In this document: positions 61,369 through 61,646 of the stretch, in pieces
How the letters are laid out: the number at the start of each line of letters is the position of its first letter
Position numbering within the stretch: the stretch's first letter is position 1
NCBI RefSeq assembly: GCF_001613365.1
Contig: NZ_BDCF01000050.1
Span: 1 to 61,646, forward strand
Source: Nocardia xishanensis NBRC 101358
GTDB taxonomy: Bacteria; Actinomycetota; Actinomycetes; Mycobacteriales; Mycobacteriaceae
Reading direction: 5' to 3'
DNA length: 61,646 bases
The notes under the pieces: model-generated
Told to the model about the DNA's origin: nothing
The model's database searches: none
What the model saw: only the letters and a program-made list of their open reading frames with translations
Made by a program: the position numbers and the translations under genes

Positions 61369-61646
61369 ATGCGGCGGAAGCGGGTGTTTCGGGTAGTGCG
61401 GACGAACGGAAAGAGCGGCGGCCTCGGAGCGGCCGCGGTCGGGGTGGCCGCGCTGGGGCTGGGGGAGACGATCGCCGCCGCCGGCGGCGGGTCGCTGATC
61501 GACACCATCGGCCGTGGTCTGATCGACACCGCGCCGGTGCCGGTCGTCGAGGCCACCGTCGCGCTGTCGGGCAGGCATGACAAGGAGATCACCCGGCTCG
61601 GCGTCGGTGCCGGCGCGATCGCCGCGACCACCGCGCTGGGCGCGCT
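61369..61646 (+). CDS. Start of a membrane-bound molybdopterin-dependent oxidoreductase (3' partial)
   Basis: About 92 residues are visible before the window ends. A basic N-terminus is followed by two hydrophobic segments (LGAAAVGVAALGLGETIAAA and GVGAGAIAATTALGA) separated by DTAPVPVVEATVALSGRHDKEI. This layout resembles the membrane N-terminus of actinobacterial sulfite-oxidase-type molybdopterin enzymes. The cofactor domain would lie beyond the window, so the call is tentative. ATG 61369 follows GAAGG closely. Confidence 0.5.
   Translation, partial: MRRKRVFRVVRTNGKSGGLGAAAVGVAALGLGETIAAAGGGSLIDTIGRGLIDTAPVPVVEATVALSGRHDKEITRLGVGAGAIAATTALGA

Overview
The window is high-GC actinobacterial chromosome, most likely Nocardia or a close relative in the Mycobacteriales. 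The signs are an MspA-type porin, an IniA-like dynamin GTPase, long-chain prenyl diphosphate synthase, many GTG/TTG starts, many apparently leaderless genes, and a gene order that repeats blocks of the Mycobacterium tuberculosis region from subI/cysTWA and nirA-cysH through hemW, hrcA-dnaJ2-rsmE, phoH-ybeY-CorC-era, amidase, recO, uppS, smtB-zur to glyS, with local rearrangements and insertions. No transposase, integrase, CRISPR array, rRNA or tRNA was seen.

Layout. 1-6.4 kb: end of a Pro/Thr-rich surface-type protein, an IniA-like dynamin GTPase, a GH15 trehalase/glucoamylase, small membrane proteins and an M48 protease. 6.4-10.5 kb: a sulfate ABC transporter operon (subI-cysT-cysW-cysA) preceded by a candidate leaderless small ORF. 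10.8-14.6 kb: an AurF-like diiron oxygenase with FprB ferredoxin/ferredoxin reductase, then an SDR. 15-24 kb: a transmembrane Hsp70-like protein with a long Gly/Ser tail, HAD phosphatase, VOC protein with divergent WYL regulator, MspA-family porin, SGNH hydrolase-MFS pair with divergent TetR. 24-30.1 kb: the sulfate reduction operon nirA-cysH-cysD-cysN-chelatase (minus strand), preceded by a 30-residue leaderless Cys-rich leader peptide that is probably a cysteine-sensing attenuator. 30.3-44.6 kb: mostly conserved housekeeping genes (hemW, hrcA, dnaJ, rsmE, phoH, ybeY, CorC, era), interrupted by an MFS/LysR pair. 44.7-61.6 kb: a 952-residue fusion of a degenerate NTPase-like region with a type 1 periplasmic-binding domain, an amidase, an alpha/beta hydrolase-TetR operon with a perfect operator, recO, uppS, a TetR/membrane-protein pair, zur-smtB, glyS, DUF899, TenA, a PapA-like acyltransferase and the start of a molybdopterin oxidoreductase.

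How genes work together. Sulfate enters through SubI-CysTWA, is adenylylated by CysDN, reduced to sulfite by the iron-sulfur APS reductase CysH and to sulfide by NirA. The chelatase at the end of that operon probably supplies siroheme for NirA. SmtB and Zur form a zinc-sensing operon. HrcA and DnaJ form a heat-shock unit.

Most notable: the Cys-rich leader upstream of nirA; two compensating 1-nt indels in glyS that scramble about 50 residues of an essential enzyme (assembly error or real lesion); the 952-residue receptor-like fusion; an IniA homologue whose P-loop lysine is methionine; and a series of clean inverted-repeat operators and convergent terminators. All functional statements rest on reading motifs and family recall; no database search was run.
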